Shown piece after piece: positions 12,183 to 20,959 of a stretch of 44,639 bases of DNA. The notes below the pieces were generated by a model. That model did no database searches. It was given only the letters and a program-made list of their open reading frames with translations, and was not told the DNA's origin. Made by a program: the position numbers and the translations under genes. The DNA is from an uncultured Treponema sp. (GTDB lineage: Bacteria > Spirochaetota > Spirochaetia > Treponematales > Treponemataceae). The number at the start of each line of letters is the position of its first letter. Positions within the stretch are counted from its first letter, which is position 1. Location: contig CAMJZA010000001.1 of assembly GCA_946410085.1 (NCBI GenBank), forward strand, positions 90,797-135,435. Reading direction: 5' to 3'.

Positions 12183-14480
12183 CTACAGGTGTATGAACGT
12201 TCCCAGGACAGACGCTGCGAATCCCCGGTAGGAGTCGTCAAACGCAAGTTCCTGTACCTTGCTCAGGTCCATGCTGTCCGTGCACTCAACCGCCTCCGGG
12301 TATACGGGTATCCGGCTGTCCTTCCGCACGAACAGCGGAAGGCGTTCCAGCGGGCTGCGCACGTCCCTGAGCCAGCGGCCTTCCGATTCCACCGCTTCTC
12401 CCGTCCAGAAGTCGATCCAGCTGCTGGCGGGCAGGTAGACGTCCCGCACGCCTTCGCTGTTCATGACCGGTGCAACGAGGAAGGCATCGCCGAAGTAGTA
12501 CTCATCGTCGATGTTCCAGCACATCGGGTCGTCCGCATGGTGGAAGATCAGTGCCCGCAGGACCGGATAGCCTGTCTGCGTCGCTTTCGTGCCCTGCCGG
12601 GCAATATACGGGATGAGTGCATAGCGCAGCTTGAGCCACTCGCGGACGGTATCCGCAACTGCCGGATATTCGTAGGGTTCGCGCGAGTAGGATCCGTGGT
12701 AGCGCAGGTGCGAGGTAAAGACGCCGAACTGGGTCCAGCGGACATAGACGTCATCGGCCGGCTTGCTGTTCATGAAGCTCGGGAGTCCGTGAAAGCCGGG
12801 AACATCGTGGCTCCAGAAGCCGAAGCCCGAAAGTCCCGCATGTAGCCCGCCGCGGAGGGCGCCTGCCATGCCGTCCCAGCTGCTTGCGCAGTCGCCGCTC
12901 CAGTGGACGGGGTAGCGCTGGCAGCCGATCCAGCCGGCCCGCGCCCAGATGAGCGCGTCTTTGCCCTTTACCCGGCGGCTCACTTCAAAGGCTGCCTTCT
13001 GGTAGAGGAGCGAATACATGTTGTGCAGCTTCTTGTAGGGCAGGCCCATGTAGTCGGCATTCGGGTCAATCACCTCGCCGAAGTCGGTCTTTATGGCAGA
13101 AACGCCGCGCCTGAGGAGTCCTTCGAGCAGGCCCTGGTACCAGGTGACCGCCGCAGGGTTCGTAAAGTCGATGTTGCCGTCAAACTCAACGTCGCTGAAA
13201 TTGGAACCGAGCGCTTCAAGCTTTTCCTTGGGCGGGGCAAAATAGCGGTTCTGTTTTGCGCTGTCATAGTATTTCGTGCCTTTTGCAATGCTCGGAAGCT
13301 GCCAGAGGCAGACCCTGATGCCCCTGCTGCGCATGTCTGCAAGGTAGGCGTCCGGGTCGGGGAAGCGCTCGCTGCTGAAGGTCCATTCGCACTTCCAGTC
13401 AGTGGCAAACCAGCCGGTGTCGAGGTGGATGACGTCGAGGGGGAAGTGTCCTTCCCGCATCTTCCGGACGACCGTGCGCGTTTCGTCGGCGGAAAAATAG
13501 GTCATCTTCGCCATCCAGGTTCCGTAGGACCAGAGCGGCACGTCTGACGGGAAGCCGGTGAGCCTGCGGTAGCCCCGGACGATTTCTTCAATGCTGCTGC
13601 CGCCGATGAAGAAGAGGTCGAGTACATCGTCTTCGACGAGGGCCTGTGCGGCCCGGGTGGAAATGTCGGCAAGTGAAAGGCGGACATGGGCGCTCGTCAT
13701 GATGAGGACCCCGTAGCCCCTGCTCGACAGGTAGAAGGGGACGTTTTTGTAGGCGCGGCGGCTGTTGTTGCCGAGCCCGTCGGTGTTCTCAAGCACGAAG
13801 GTCTTGCCCTTCAGGTTCATTCCGGCAAAGCGTTCTCCGGTACCGGCATAGTTTTCGTCGTGAAAGGCCTTGAGGGAATACAGCCAGCGGTCTGTCGCAT
13901 TGTTCCGCTCAACGTAGCCGAGGCTGAACGATTCGTTCTGGTGGGGGAAGAAGGTGTCGTATCCTGCGAAGGGGACGGCCTTTGTTCCGTCGGGGGAAAC
14001 GGACGCTTCAAGGAGCAGGGGCGGTTCCGGCTGCAGGTTGCTCCAGATTTCCCGCTGCTCCTGCCGCGTGCTTATGAAGGCCCGCTGCCTTCCCTTCTCG
14101 TCCCGTATGCTCCAGCCTTCGCTGCTGCCGTCGGAAACGTCCGTGACGGAAAGGAGCGTCTGCTTCAGCGACGGCTCCATGCAGAGCATGGGATTTGCCG
14201 CGTCATCGGGCAGCACGTTGCTTCCGCTTGCCGTCATGCGCACGATTGCATCACCGTAGGCGCGGAACACGACGTTCCGCATGGCCGGTGCTTCATCCTG
14301 TTCGGGGAACAGGAACATATTCCTGAGGACCTGCCGCACGAAGGGCACTTCTGCGGCAACGGAACCGTCGGGGCGGGCTTTGCAGGAACGCGGCATACCG
14401 GCCCGGTATATGCGGTCGCCTGCGGCTGCGGGCGCATCCTGATCGAGCATGTCAAACACAAACCTGTTCGTCTGTTTCAT
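12183..14480 (-). CDS. GH31 alpha-xylosidase (YicI-like)
   Basis: The 765-aa glycoside hydrolase has the GH31 nucleophile in SAIKTDFGEV (Asp about residue 466) and the acid/base in VHWSGDCASSWD (Asp about 529). It also has GLSGFGFWSHDVPGF and the SHLRYHGSYSREPYEY stretch. The KTDFGE nucleophile motif and downstream layout match YicI-type alpha-xylosidases rather than typical alpha-glucosidases. They remove alpha-1,6-linked xylose from xyloglucan oligosaccharides such as isoprimeverose. There is no signal peptide, so it acts on imported oligosaccharides. AAAGGAGT precedes the ATG at 14480. It follows the permease genes by 37 bp and is very likely in the importer operon. Confidence 0.88.
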   Translation of the reverse strand: MKQTNRFVFDMLDQDAPAAAGDRIYRAGMPRSCKARPDGSVAAEVPFVRQVLRNMFLFPEQDEAPAMRNVVFRAYGDAIVRMTASGSNVLPDDAANPMLCMEPSLKQTLLSVTDVSDGSSEGWSIRDEKGRQRAFISTRQEQREIWSNLQPEPPLLLEASVSPDGTKAVPFAGYDTFFPHQNESFSLGYVERNNATDRWLYSLKAFHDENYAGTGERFAGMNLKGKTFVLENTDGLGNNSRRAYKNVPFYLSSRGYGVLIMTSAHVRLSLADISTRAAQALVEDDVLDLFFIGGSSIEEIVRGYRRLTGFPSDVPLWSYGTWMAKMTYFSADETRTVVRKMREGHFPLDVIHLDTGWFATDWKCEWTFSSERFPDPDAYLADMRSRGIRVCLWQLPSIAKGTKYYDSAKQNRYFAPPKEKLEALGSNFSDVEFDGNIDFTNPAAVTWYQGLLEGLLRRGVSAIKTDFGEVIDPNADYMGLPYKKLHNMYSLLYQKAAFEVSRRVKGKDALIWARAGWIGCQRYPVHWSGDCASSWDGMAGALRGGLHAGLSGFGFWSHDVPGFHGLPSFMNSKPADDVYVRWTQFGVFTSHLRYHGSYSREPYEYPAVADTVREWLKLRYALIPYIARQGTKATQTGYPVLRALIFHHADDPMCWNIDDEYYFGDAFLVAPVMNSEGVRDVYLPASSWIDFWTGEAVESEGRWLRDVRSPLERLPLFVRKDSRIPVYPEAVECTDSMDLSKVQELAFDDSYRGFAASVLGTFIHL

Positions 14481-14517
14481 ACACGTACTCCTTTCATCAT
14501 ATCCCCGTATCCTGCAC

Positions 14518-15351
14518 CTACTCTTTTACGGCGCCGCTGTAGGAACCCATCGTTATCTGCTTCTGGAAGAAGAGGAAGAGCAGGACGGGAACGGAAGCGG
14601 CGCACAGAATGGCTGCCATGAGGATGGGATCCTTGAGGCCGTACTGACCCTTGAGCATGCCCAGCGAATGCGTTATGGTCCGCATGTCGGCATTCTGCAA
14701 AAGCAGCATGGAGAAGGGCAGTTCGTTCCACATGGACTGGGTGCCGATTATCGTAATGACGACAAGCATGGGCTGTGCTATCGGAACCATGATGTACAGC
14801 AGCATCTGGTAGAGCGTTGCCCCGTCCAGGCGGGCGGATTCCACGAGCGACATCGGCACGGTCGAATAGTAGGTTGTCATGATGTAGGTGCCGAACGGCG
14901 TAAAGTAGGCAACCCAGACGAGGATGAGGCCGAAGTAGTTGTTCACGAGCTTGAGGTGCCGGCAGATCTGGAAAATCTGCATGGAAAGCAGCATCTGGGG
15001 AAAGATCATCAGGAAGAGGACGGCGAGGAAGAGGGTAAGCCTGCCCTTAAAGCGGAGGCGGCCGAATGCGAATCCTGCCGACACGCAGATGAAGAGGTAG
15101 ACGATCAGGCCTGCGGGGATGACGAGCAGGGTGTTCAGGAAGTAGCGGAGCATGTTGCCGTTCTTCCAGACATAGGCATAATTGCCGAAGGTAATCTGAG
15201 CCGGAAATCCGAGCTTGTTCGTCACGTATTCTTCCGGCGTCTTTATGCTGGTCATGACGGCAAAGACCATGGGGTACAGGGCCATGAAGGCGCAGACGCC
15301 AAGGAAGAGGTACATTATCGTTTTTACGGTGCTTTCGTATCGGTTTTTCAT
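14518..15351 (-). CDS. Sugar ABC transporter permease, MalG type
   Basis: The 277-aa inner-membrane protein has about six hydrophobic segments and the EAA loop, SLVESARLDGATLYQMLLYI, that contacts the ATPase. The true start is the ATG at 15351, giving MKNRYESTVKTIMYLFLG; longer frames upstream lie inside the partner gene. It overlaps the MalF-type gene by 4 nt (ATGA). With its partner it forms the channel for an oligosaccharide delivered by the lipoprotein at 16390. No ATPase gene is nearby, as usual for CUT1 systems served by a shared MsmX-like ATPase. Confidence 0.9.
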   Translation of the reverse strand: MKNRYESTVKTIMYLFLGVCAFMALYPMVFAVMTSIKTPEEYVTNKLGFPAQITFGNYAYVWKNGNMLRYFLNTLLVIPAGLIVYLFICVSAGFAFGRLRFKGRLTLFLAVLFLMIFPQMLLSMQIFQICRHLKLVNNYFGLILVWVAYFTPFGTYIMTTYYSTVPMSLVESARLDGATLYQMLLYIMVPIAQPMLVVITIIGTQSMWNELPFSMLLLQNADMRTITHSLGMLKGQYGLKDPILMAAILCAASVPVLLFLFFQKQITMGSYSGAVKE

Positions 15352-16235
15352 GCTGCTTCCTTCTTCATGAGTTTGACCTGGAATACTGCGATGATTGCGC
15401 AGAACACGAACAGGACGCTCGCCCACGCGCTTGCATAGCCCATCTTGAAGGCGACGAATCCGGCGGTGTAGATGCCGTATTCGAGCGTGAAGGTGGCAAA
15501 GCCGGGGCCGCCGTTCGTAAAGGTATAGATAAAGGAAAAGGCCCGTGCCAGCACTTCAATGAATGACAGGACGACCCAGAATTCGATGGAAAAGCGGATT
15601 GACGGCAGGGTGACGTTAAAGAAGGTCTTCCACCATTTTGCGCCGTCTATTTTTGCCGCGTCATACAGGGATTCGTCAATGCTGCTCATGGCGGCAAGGA
15701 AGAAGATGCAGCCGAAGCCGAGGCGCAGCCATACGCCGTAGACGAAGCCGAGCGTGTTGACGGCAAGGCGCGGCGTCATGAGCCAGTCCTTTGCAAGATT
15801 GCTCAGTCCCACTTCGACCAGGATGCTGTTCAGGGGGCCGGTCTTCCTGAACACGATGTTGCAGATGGACCCCATGATGACATAGCCGAGGATGTTCGGC
15901 AGGTAGAGGGCGGCACGGAAAAAGGACCAGCCCGCAAGCCCTTCCCGCAGGACGGCGGAAACAATCAGCGGCAGGATGACGCCGAGGGGAACGTAGAGGA
16001 GCAGGATGCCGGTATTCTTTATGGAACCCCAGAATTTTTCATCCCGGAACATTTCGATATAGTTCGCAAGGCCTATGAACTGGGCCTTCTTGATGCCGTT
16101 CCATTTAAAGAAGCTCATCACGATGTTCGCAAGCACCGGATACAGTATGAACACGGCGAGCAGCAGCATGAGCGGTGCAATCAGTATATAGGGCTCAAAA
16201 AGTTCTGTGTTTTTCTTGGAAATCCTTCTGTTCAT
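15348..16235 (-). CDS. Sugar ABC transporter permease, MalF type
   Basis: The 295-aa protein from the ATG at 16235 begins MNRRISKKNTELFEPYILIA and has about six membrane segments. The EAA loop reads SLYDAAKIDGAKWWKTFFNV, with the late TNGGPGFATFTLEYGIY typical of CUT1 MalF-like subunits. The ribosome site is weak (AAAGG next to the ATG); longer upstream frames run through the hairpin region and lack family similarity. It lies between the binding lipoprotein and the MalG-type partner and imports the same sugar. Confidence 0.9.
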   Translation of the reverse strand: MNRRISKKNTELFEPYILIAPLMLLLAVFILYPVLANIVMSFFKWNGIKKAQFIGLANYIEMFRDEKFWGSIKNTGILLLYVPLGVILPLIVSAVLREGLAGWSFFRAALYLPNILGYVIMGSICNIVFRKTGPLNSILVEVGLSNLAKDWLMTPRLAVNTLGFVYGVWLRLGFGCIFFLAAMSSIDESLYDAAKIDGAKWWKTFFNVTLPSIRFSIEFWVVLSFIEVLARAFSFIYTFTNGGPGFATFTLEYGIYTAGFVAFKMGYASAWASVLFVFCAIIAVFQVKLMKKEAA

Positions 16236-16337
16236 CCTTTGTTCCCGTTTTTTCTTGCAGTTTTTCCCGAAAAGAAATCGCTGTTTCAGGATTCTATGCC
16301 GGCGGAAGCAGGAAATGCCCCCGCCGGCGGGTTCAGT

Positions 16338-16376
16338 GGCATCATACCGGTACAATGCCGTTACCGGTACGATGCC
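16338..16376 (-). repeat. Long inverted repeat between binding-protein and permease genes
   Basis: GGCATC plus TACCGGTA (16338-16352) pairs with TACCGGTA plus GATGCC (16362-16376) across one mismatch, with a 9-nt loop. It lies 13 bp beyond the lipoprotein stop and has no T run. A perfect CCCGCCGGCGGG palindrome (16320-16331) follows. Such stems usually stabilise the upstream mRNA or partly attenuate, keeping binding protein in excess over permease. Confidence 0.7.
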
Positions 16377-16389
16377 TGTCGGCGGGCGT

Positions 16390-17712
16390 TTACCGCGCTG
16401 CCCGTGCATTCACGAGCATTGTCTGGCATTTGGCAATGAACTCGTCGATGGATATTTCACCGGAAACAAAGGCTTCCGTGCAGTAGCGGTCAAAGTTGCT
16501 GTTCGCATCTTCGTTGGTCAGGATGTTCGTCACGTCAAGGGCGGACTTCCGTGCAAGAATCTCGCCGACGATCGGATAGCCCAGGCTCTTGATGTCTGCC
16601 TTCTTGTTGACGCCGAGTGCGCCTGTCACGCCCATGAAGATTGCGGGGCCTTCGCCGGAACCGTAGGCCTGCAGGACCTTGGCGGCGGCATCGGGATTCT
16701 TGGACCACTTCATGATTGAGTAGCCGATTCCGCAGGGCTGCAGGACCTGAATGTCCTTGCCCGAAGCGTTTGCAAAGTTGACGGTCGGATAGTAGCCGAC
16801 GTTGTCCTTTCCGAGTGCGTCGCAGAAGGTCTTCCAGTTGTTGACGTCGGAAAGCAGGCCGACGAACATGGCGCCCTTTCCTGCTGCGAAATTGTCACCG
16901 GCATCGGTAAAGTAGACGGTAGAAGACGCATCGTCGTCGACGTACTTTGTCATGAGTTCCTTCGTAATCTCGCAGGCTTCCCTGAACTGGGCGTTGCCGG
17001 TAAAGTCAACGTTCTTCGCGAGGTCGGCAACCCTGTCGCCGTAGATGTTTGCGATGAAGCAGCGGAAGAGGAAGTCAACCGTAAAGGGACCGCCGGAGAA
17101 ACCGCCGACGATGGGCGCAATGCCGGCCTTCTTGAGGGCCGCGCAGTTGGCGAGGAACTCTTCTTTTGTTGCGGGGATTTTCTCGGGGTCAATGCCGGCC
17201 TGCTTGAGGAGCGTCTTGTTCGTATAGATGCCGAAGCCCTGCGTCGTCAGCGGAACCATGTGGACGGGCTTGGAGCCGTCGCCGTTTTCGGAACAGAAGG
17301 CCCAGTTGCCTTCTGCAATTTCGCTCCGCCAGGAAGCAATGTATGTGTCGAGCGGGAGCGTGTAGTCGTCGAACTCGTATGCCTGGACGCCGCCGTGGAA
17401 CATGACGATGTCCGGTCCTTCTCCAGCCTGAACGGCGGCGCGGACAAGCTGGTAGTAGTTGTCGCCGTCCGGCTGCGCGACGTGGTTGATCTTGATGTCG
17501 GGATTGTTCTTTTCGATGAGGGCGTCAATCTGTTCCATTGCGGTTTTTGAGGCGCCCGAGCCGCACTTGAAGTCCCAGATGGTGATGGTCTTGCTGCCGG
17601 AGCCGGAAGCAGAATTGGAAGCGGCGCCGGATGCTACTTCTTTTTTGGTGCAGGCGGTAAAGAGTGCTGCACAGGCAAGAAGTCCGGTCAGAGCTGCTGA
17701 CAGTTTTTTCAT
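16390..17712 (-). CDS. Extracellular sugar-binding lipoprotein of an ABC importer
   Basis: The 440-aa protein starts MKKLSAALTGLLACAALFTA, followed by Cys: a lipoprotein signal peptide with a lipobox ending at Cys21, then a Ser/Gly-rich linker. The mature part (ITIWDFKCGSGASKTAMEQI, DNYYQLVRAAVQAGEGPDIV, FVGLLSDVNNWKTF) is a family 1 solute-binding protein. It captures an oligosaccharide outside the membrane for the MalF/MalG pair. AAGGAGGAATTGT precedes the ATG at 17712. The neighbouring GH31 and GH67 genes suggest xyloglucan or glucuronoxylan fragments. Confidence 0.9.
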   Translation of the reverse strand: MKKLSAALTGLLACAALFTACTKKEVASGAASNSASGSGSKTITIWDFKCGSGASKTAMEQIDALIEKNNPDIKINHVAQPDGDNYYQLVRAAVQAGEGPDIVMFHGGVQAYEFDDYTLPLDTYIASWRSEIAEGNWAFCSENGDGSKPVHMVPLTTQGFGIYTNKTLLKQAGIDPEKIPATKEEFLANCAALKKAGIAPIVGGFSGGPFTVDFLFRCFIANIYGDRVADLAKNVDFTGNAQFREACEITKELMTKYVDDDASSTVYFTDAGDNFAAGKGAMFVGLLSDVNNWKTFCDALGKDNVGYYPTVNFANASGKDIQVLQPCGIGYSIMKWSKNPDAAAKVLQAYGSGEGPAIFMGVTGALGVNKKADIKSLGYPIVGEILARKSALDVTNILTNEDANSNFDRYCTEAFVSGEISIDEFIAKCQTMLVNARAAR

Positions 17713-17806
17713 ACAATTCCTCCTTGAAAGCCCTTCCCTTCGGGCTTCCTTTTTGAAATGGGATAGAAATACCGGCGGCATCGCGTGTGTTTCCTGCCGG
17801 TATTGC

Positions 17807-17857
17807 AGTATAATCGTTAAACCAAATACGTATGAAGTTTTTGTTTAACCGCTTAAC
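17807..17857 (-). promoter_or_regulatory. Importer operon promoter with LacI-type operator
   Basis: On the minus strand, TTCATA (17831-17836), an 18-bp spacer and TATACT (17807-17812) form a promoter about 95 bp upstream of the lipoprotein. Directly upstream lies GTTAAGCGGTTAAAC (17843-17857), nearly symmetric around a central CG and containing AACCGCTT on the plus strand. It shares the AANCGCTT core with the sites at 12131 and 20774. Confidence 0.5.
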
Positions 17858-17991
17858 TTTCAGCATAAGCCCGTCTTTTCTGTTTGTCAAGAAAAAAATA
17901 TTTTTTTCCGATTTTTTTTTGCCCGGAGCTTGCTGCCTGCGGTTCCGCACTGCCGTTTCCTGCTGCCGGACCGTGCGTCAGCTGTCTGCCG

Positions 17992-18999
17992 TCAGCTGCT
18001 TTCCCGTTCTTCCAGGTGGGTCTGGATGATTTCGTGGGAGGGCTGCATCCGCCGTTTTTCGATGACGTCGACGAGCAGCTCTGCCGCCTTGGACCCGATG
18101 ACGTAGGCGTTCATGTCGATGCTGGTTATGGTAGGGTTATGAATGCGGGTAATCATCGTATTACCGGCACTGACGACGGCCATTTTATGCGGCACGTTCA
18201 CCTTCTGGTCACGGAGGGCCCGGAGGACGCCGACGGCGATGGTGTCATTGAAGGTGACGACGGCAGTGGCATCGGTCTTTTCCTGTAAAAGCTGCATGAA
18301 TGTCCGGTAGCCGTCTTCTTCGACCATGCGCACGTGCACGATGCTGTTTTCGTCGCAGGCAAGACCGTTGTCAAGAAAGGCCTGCCGGTAGCCGATTTCC
18401 CGGTTTTCGCTCTGCACGTATTCGGCAGGGCCGTTCATGAGGATTATTTTCTTATGACCCTTTGAAATAAGATAATTGACGGCAGCGTAGTAGCCTGCCG
18501 TGATGTCCGAATCGACAAAGTAGGTTTCCCCGGCATCCTTTTCCGGGGTGCCGATGAGGACGTAGGGAATGTTCCGTTCCTTCACGTGCTCTATGTACAC
18601 GTCGTTGATCCTCGGGTTCATGATGAGGACACCGTCGATGGGCTGCGTCAGGCTGAACTCGGGACTGGCGTCTTCGGAATCGCTGCAGTAGTCCGCATAG
18701 AGCATGAGCTGATACTTCTTTTCATGCAGGACGTCGAGGACGCCCGTCAGTATGTTGTTGAAGAACGAGTCTTCCCGTATGTTCTGCGTTGAAGAAGCGT
18801 ACAGTCCCACCGTCCATGTTTTATTGCTTGCAAGGTTCCGGGCGGTTATGTCGGGCCGGTAGTCAAGTTCCTTGACCGCTTCCAGGATTTTCTCCTTCAT
18901 TTCGGCGCTTATTTTCTTTTTCCCGGAAAGGGCGTAGGAAACGGTTGCGGCAGAAACCCCGACTTTTTTGGCGACTGTATCTATGGTGACCTTTTTCAT
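17992..18999 (-). CDS. LacI-family transcriptional regulator
   Basis: The 335-aa protein from the ATG at 18999 begins MKKVTIDTVAKKVGVSAATV, then SYALSGKKKISAEMKEKI, a clear LacI helix-turn-helix plus hinge (YRPDITARNLASNKT). The periplasmic-binding-protein-like effector domain follows (IDGVLIMNPRINDVYIEHV, VVTFNDTIAVGVLRALRDQ). AAAGGA precedes the start. The gene ends 279 bp upstream of the importer lipoprotein on the same strand. It probably represses the flanking importer and enzyme operons until a xylan-derived sugar binds. Confidence 0.92.
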   Translation of the reverse strand: MKKVTIDTVAKKVGVSAATVSYALSGKKKISAEMKEKILEAVKELDYRPDITARNLASNKTWTVGLYASSTQNIREDSFFNNILTGVLDVLHEKKYQLMLYADYCSDSEDASPEFSLTQPIDGVLIMNPRINDVYIEHVKERNIPYVLIGTPEKDAGETYFVDSDITAGYYAAVNYLISKGHKKIILMNGPAEYVQSENREIGYRQAFLDNGLACDENSIVHVRMVEEDGYRTFMQLLQEKTDATAVVTFNDTIAVGVLRALRDQKVNVPHKMAVVSAGNTMITRIHNPTITSIDMNAYVIGSKAAELLVDVIEKRRMQPSHEIIQTHLEERESS

Positions 19000-19018
19000 A
19001 AAAATCCTTTTTGAACTA

Positions 19019-19047
19019 AGTCTAGCCGTGTTTCTTAAATTAGTCAA
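19019..19047 (-). promoter_or_regulatory. Promoter of the lacI-type gene
   Basis: Minus-strand TTGACT (19042-19047), a 17-bp spacer and TAGACT (19019-19024) lie about 20 bp before the start. Upstream, GGTTAAGAAA occurs twice and TTTAAGAAACA once, possibly regulator half-sites. Confidence 0.6.
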
Positions 19048-19149
19048 TGAAAATTAGATGATTTTATTCAATTTTCTTAACCTGTTTCTTAACCTGACAG
19101 GTACAGTGGAACTGCGGTTCGGATAAAAAGGACTCAATCATAAAAACAC

Positions 19150-19191
19150 AAAAAAGCCCCGCAGCTGTCCTGATTCGGGCGGATGCGGGGC
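19150..19191 (-). terminator. Rho-independent terminator after uxaC
   Basis: Minus-strand GCCCCGCA (19184-19191) pairs with TGCGGGGC (19156-19163), followed by TTTTTT. The 120 bp between it and the uxaC stop hold short direct repeats of the ACGCAGRTG type and a CGGGGC/GCCCCG hairpin (about 19287-19310), with no gene. Confidence 0.75.
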
Positions 19192-19313
19192 ACGTAACGC
19201 AGATGTGGGGCACGTGACGCAGGTGCGGGGTGCAGGTGGCCTTGACTGTGGCTCACGTAACGCAGATGCGTGACGCTGTCTGTTTTCGGGGCGCGTAGCG
19301 GCTGCCCCGATTT

Positions 19314-20732
19314 TCAGGCGAAGTAGGCCTTTGCGTTGCCGAAGGAGATGTCGCGGACAATCTGCCTGAGCATGTCCATGTCGGCGGGATAGAGGCCCTG
19401 GTCAACCCAGCCGCCGAGCAGCCGGCAGAGGATCCTGCGGAAATACTCATGGCGGGGGTATGAGAGGAAGCTGCGGCTGTCGGTGAGCATGCCCACGAAG
19501 GCGGGAATCATTCCGAGCGCACCGAGCGTCCTGAGCTGCTGGTCCATGCCGTCCAGATGATCGCAGAACCACCAGGCGCTGCCGAGCTGTATCTTGCCCC
19601 GGATGCCGCCTCCCTGGAAGCAGCCCATCAGCGTCGCGACGGGGTAATAGTCGGCGGGGTTAAGCGTGTACAGTATCGTCTTGGGCAGGCCGCCGTTTTC
19701 CTCCATGAGGTTAAGCAGGCCGGCAAGCTTCTGCGTAAGCTTGTTGTCGTGTACGGAGTCAAAGCCCGTGTCCGGCCCGAGCTCACGGAATGCCTTCTTG
19801 TTGTTGCTGCGGATGACGTTCATGTGGTACTGCATTGCAATCCCGCGCTTTGCGTACAGCTTCCCGAGTGCGGCGAGGATCTTTGTCTTGTATGCCTCTG
19901 CCAGGCGCGGGTCCGGGCTCTTGCCGTCCAGGGCCGCCTTGAAGGCGCCGTCAATTTCCGTGTCGGACGCAATCTCAAACGGCGGATAGTCCATGCCGTG
20001 GTCGCTTGCCCGGCAGCCGTTTTCGATGAAGAAGTCGAGCCGTTTTTCCAGCGCGGCAATCACGTCGTCGGACTTCTGTATGGAAACACCGCTCGCCGCA
20101 GAAAGCTTCCGGATGTAGTCTGCGAAACCCGGCAGGTCAATGCCGACCGCCCTGTCGGGACGGAAGGAGGGGCGGACTTTCGTTGCAATGCTGCCGATTG
20201 CCGCGCTGCCTTTCGCGATGGCCGCATGGTATTCCAGGCTGTCTGCCGGGTCGTCGGTCGTACCGATAGCGTACACATTGAAGCGGTCGAATATGCCCTT
20301 TACGCTCAGCTTGTCGTCCTTGAGCATCTCGTTCGCCTGCTCCCAGATTTTGGGTGCGGACTTGACCGTCAGCGGTTCCGTTATGCCGAAGTAGCGCTGC
20401 AGTTCCAGGTGCGTCCAGTGGTAGAGGGGGTTGCCGATCAGGTGTTCGACGGTTTCCGCCCACTTCATGAAGCGGTCATAGGGGGCGGCATTTCCCGTGA
20501 TGTATTCCTCACTGACCCCGTAGGTCCGCATCTGCCGCCACTTGTAGTGGTCGCCGCTGCATCCGCTTCCCAGCCATGCTTCGGCAAGGTTTGCCATCTT
20601 CTTGTTGTCGGCAATGTCCTTCGGGGGCAGGTGGCAGTGGTAGTCCCAGATCGGTTCATCCTTGCAGGCTTCAAAAAGCTCCTGCGCGGTCTTTGTGTCG
20701 AGCAGGAACTGGTCATCCATAAACTGTTTCAT
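19314..20732 (-). CDS. uxaC: Glucuronate isomerase
   Basis: The 472-aa protein from the ATG at 20732 begins MKQFMDDQFLLDTKTAQELF and continues PIWDYHCHLPPKDIADNKKM, the UxaC start with its metal-binding HCH motif. Later landmarks include DDPADSLEYH, GMDYPPF, MQYHMNVIRSNN, FVGMLTDSRSFLSYPRHEYF and ARHI-like terminal helices. UxaC converts D-glucuronate to D-fructuronate, or galacturonate to tagaturonate, in the cytosol. It is the natural sink for glucuronate freed by the GH67 enzyme upstream. Frames from 20750 or a GTG at 20756 would add 6-8 residues absent from the family; no strong ribosome site exists at any of these. Confidence 0.93.
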   Translation of the reverse strand: MKQFMDDQFLLDTKTAQELFEACKDEPIWDYHCHLPPKDIADNKKMANLAEAWLGSGCSGDHYKWRQMRTYGVSEEYITGNAAPYDRFMKWAETVEHLIGNPLYHWTHLELQRYFGITEPLTVKSAPKIWEQANEMLKDDKLSVKGIFDRFNVYAIGTTDDPADSLEYHAAIAKGSAAIGSIATKVRPSFRPDRAVGIDLPGFADYIRKLSAASGVSIQKSDDVIAALEKRLDFFIENGCRASDHGMDYPPFEIASDTEIDGAFKAALDGKSPDPRLAEAYKTKILAALGKLYAKRGIAMQYHMNVIRSNNKKAFRELGPDTGFDSVHDNKLTQKLAGLLNLMEENGGLPKTILYTLNPADYYPVATLMGCFQGGGIRGKIQLGSAWWFCDHLDGMDQQLRTLGALGMIPAFVGMLTDSRSFLSYPRHEYFRRILCRLLGGWVDQGLYPADMDMLRQIVRDISFGNAKAYFA

Positions 20733-20773
20733 ACTTTTACAGTAACGCATTTTCACGGCAGCCGCAAGCTGCG

Positions 20774-20789
20774 GAAGCGCTTTTTACCG
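20774..20789 (-). promoter_or_regulatory. Candidate operator upstream of uxaC
   Basis: GAAGCGCTTTTTACCG contains the 8-bp palindrome AAGCGCTT (20775-20782) and matches the tandem motif at 12131 at 14 of 16 positions. It lies 42 bp before the uxaC start. The rest of the 227-bp gap to the esterase gene is GC-rich with a repeated TCGGCCGGCGC and no gene. Confidence 0.45.
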
Positions 20790-20959
20790 TAATTTAGCCT
20801 GCCGCAGGTCCTTGCAGGTCTGCCGTGCCGCTTTCCCGACGGGCAGAGACGTTTCGGCCGGCGCGGCCCGAGGCGATGAGTTCGAGGGCGACGGGGCTGC
20901 CGTGCTGCTGCCTCGGCCGGCGCAGCCCCGGGCAGACAGAGCGGTAGGGGAAGCCCCGC

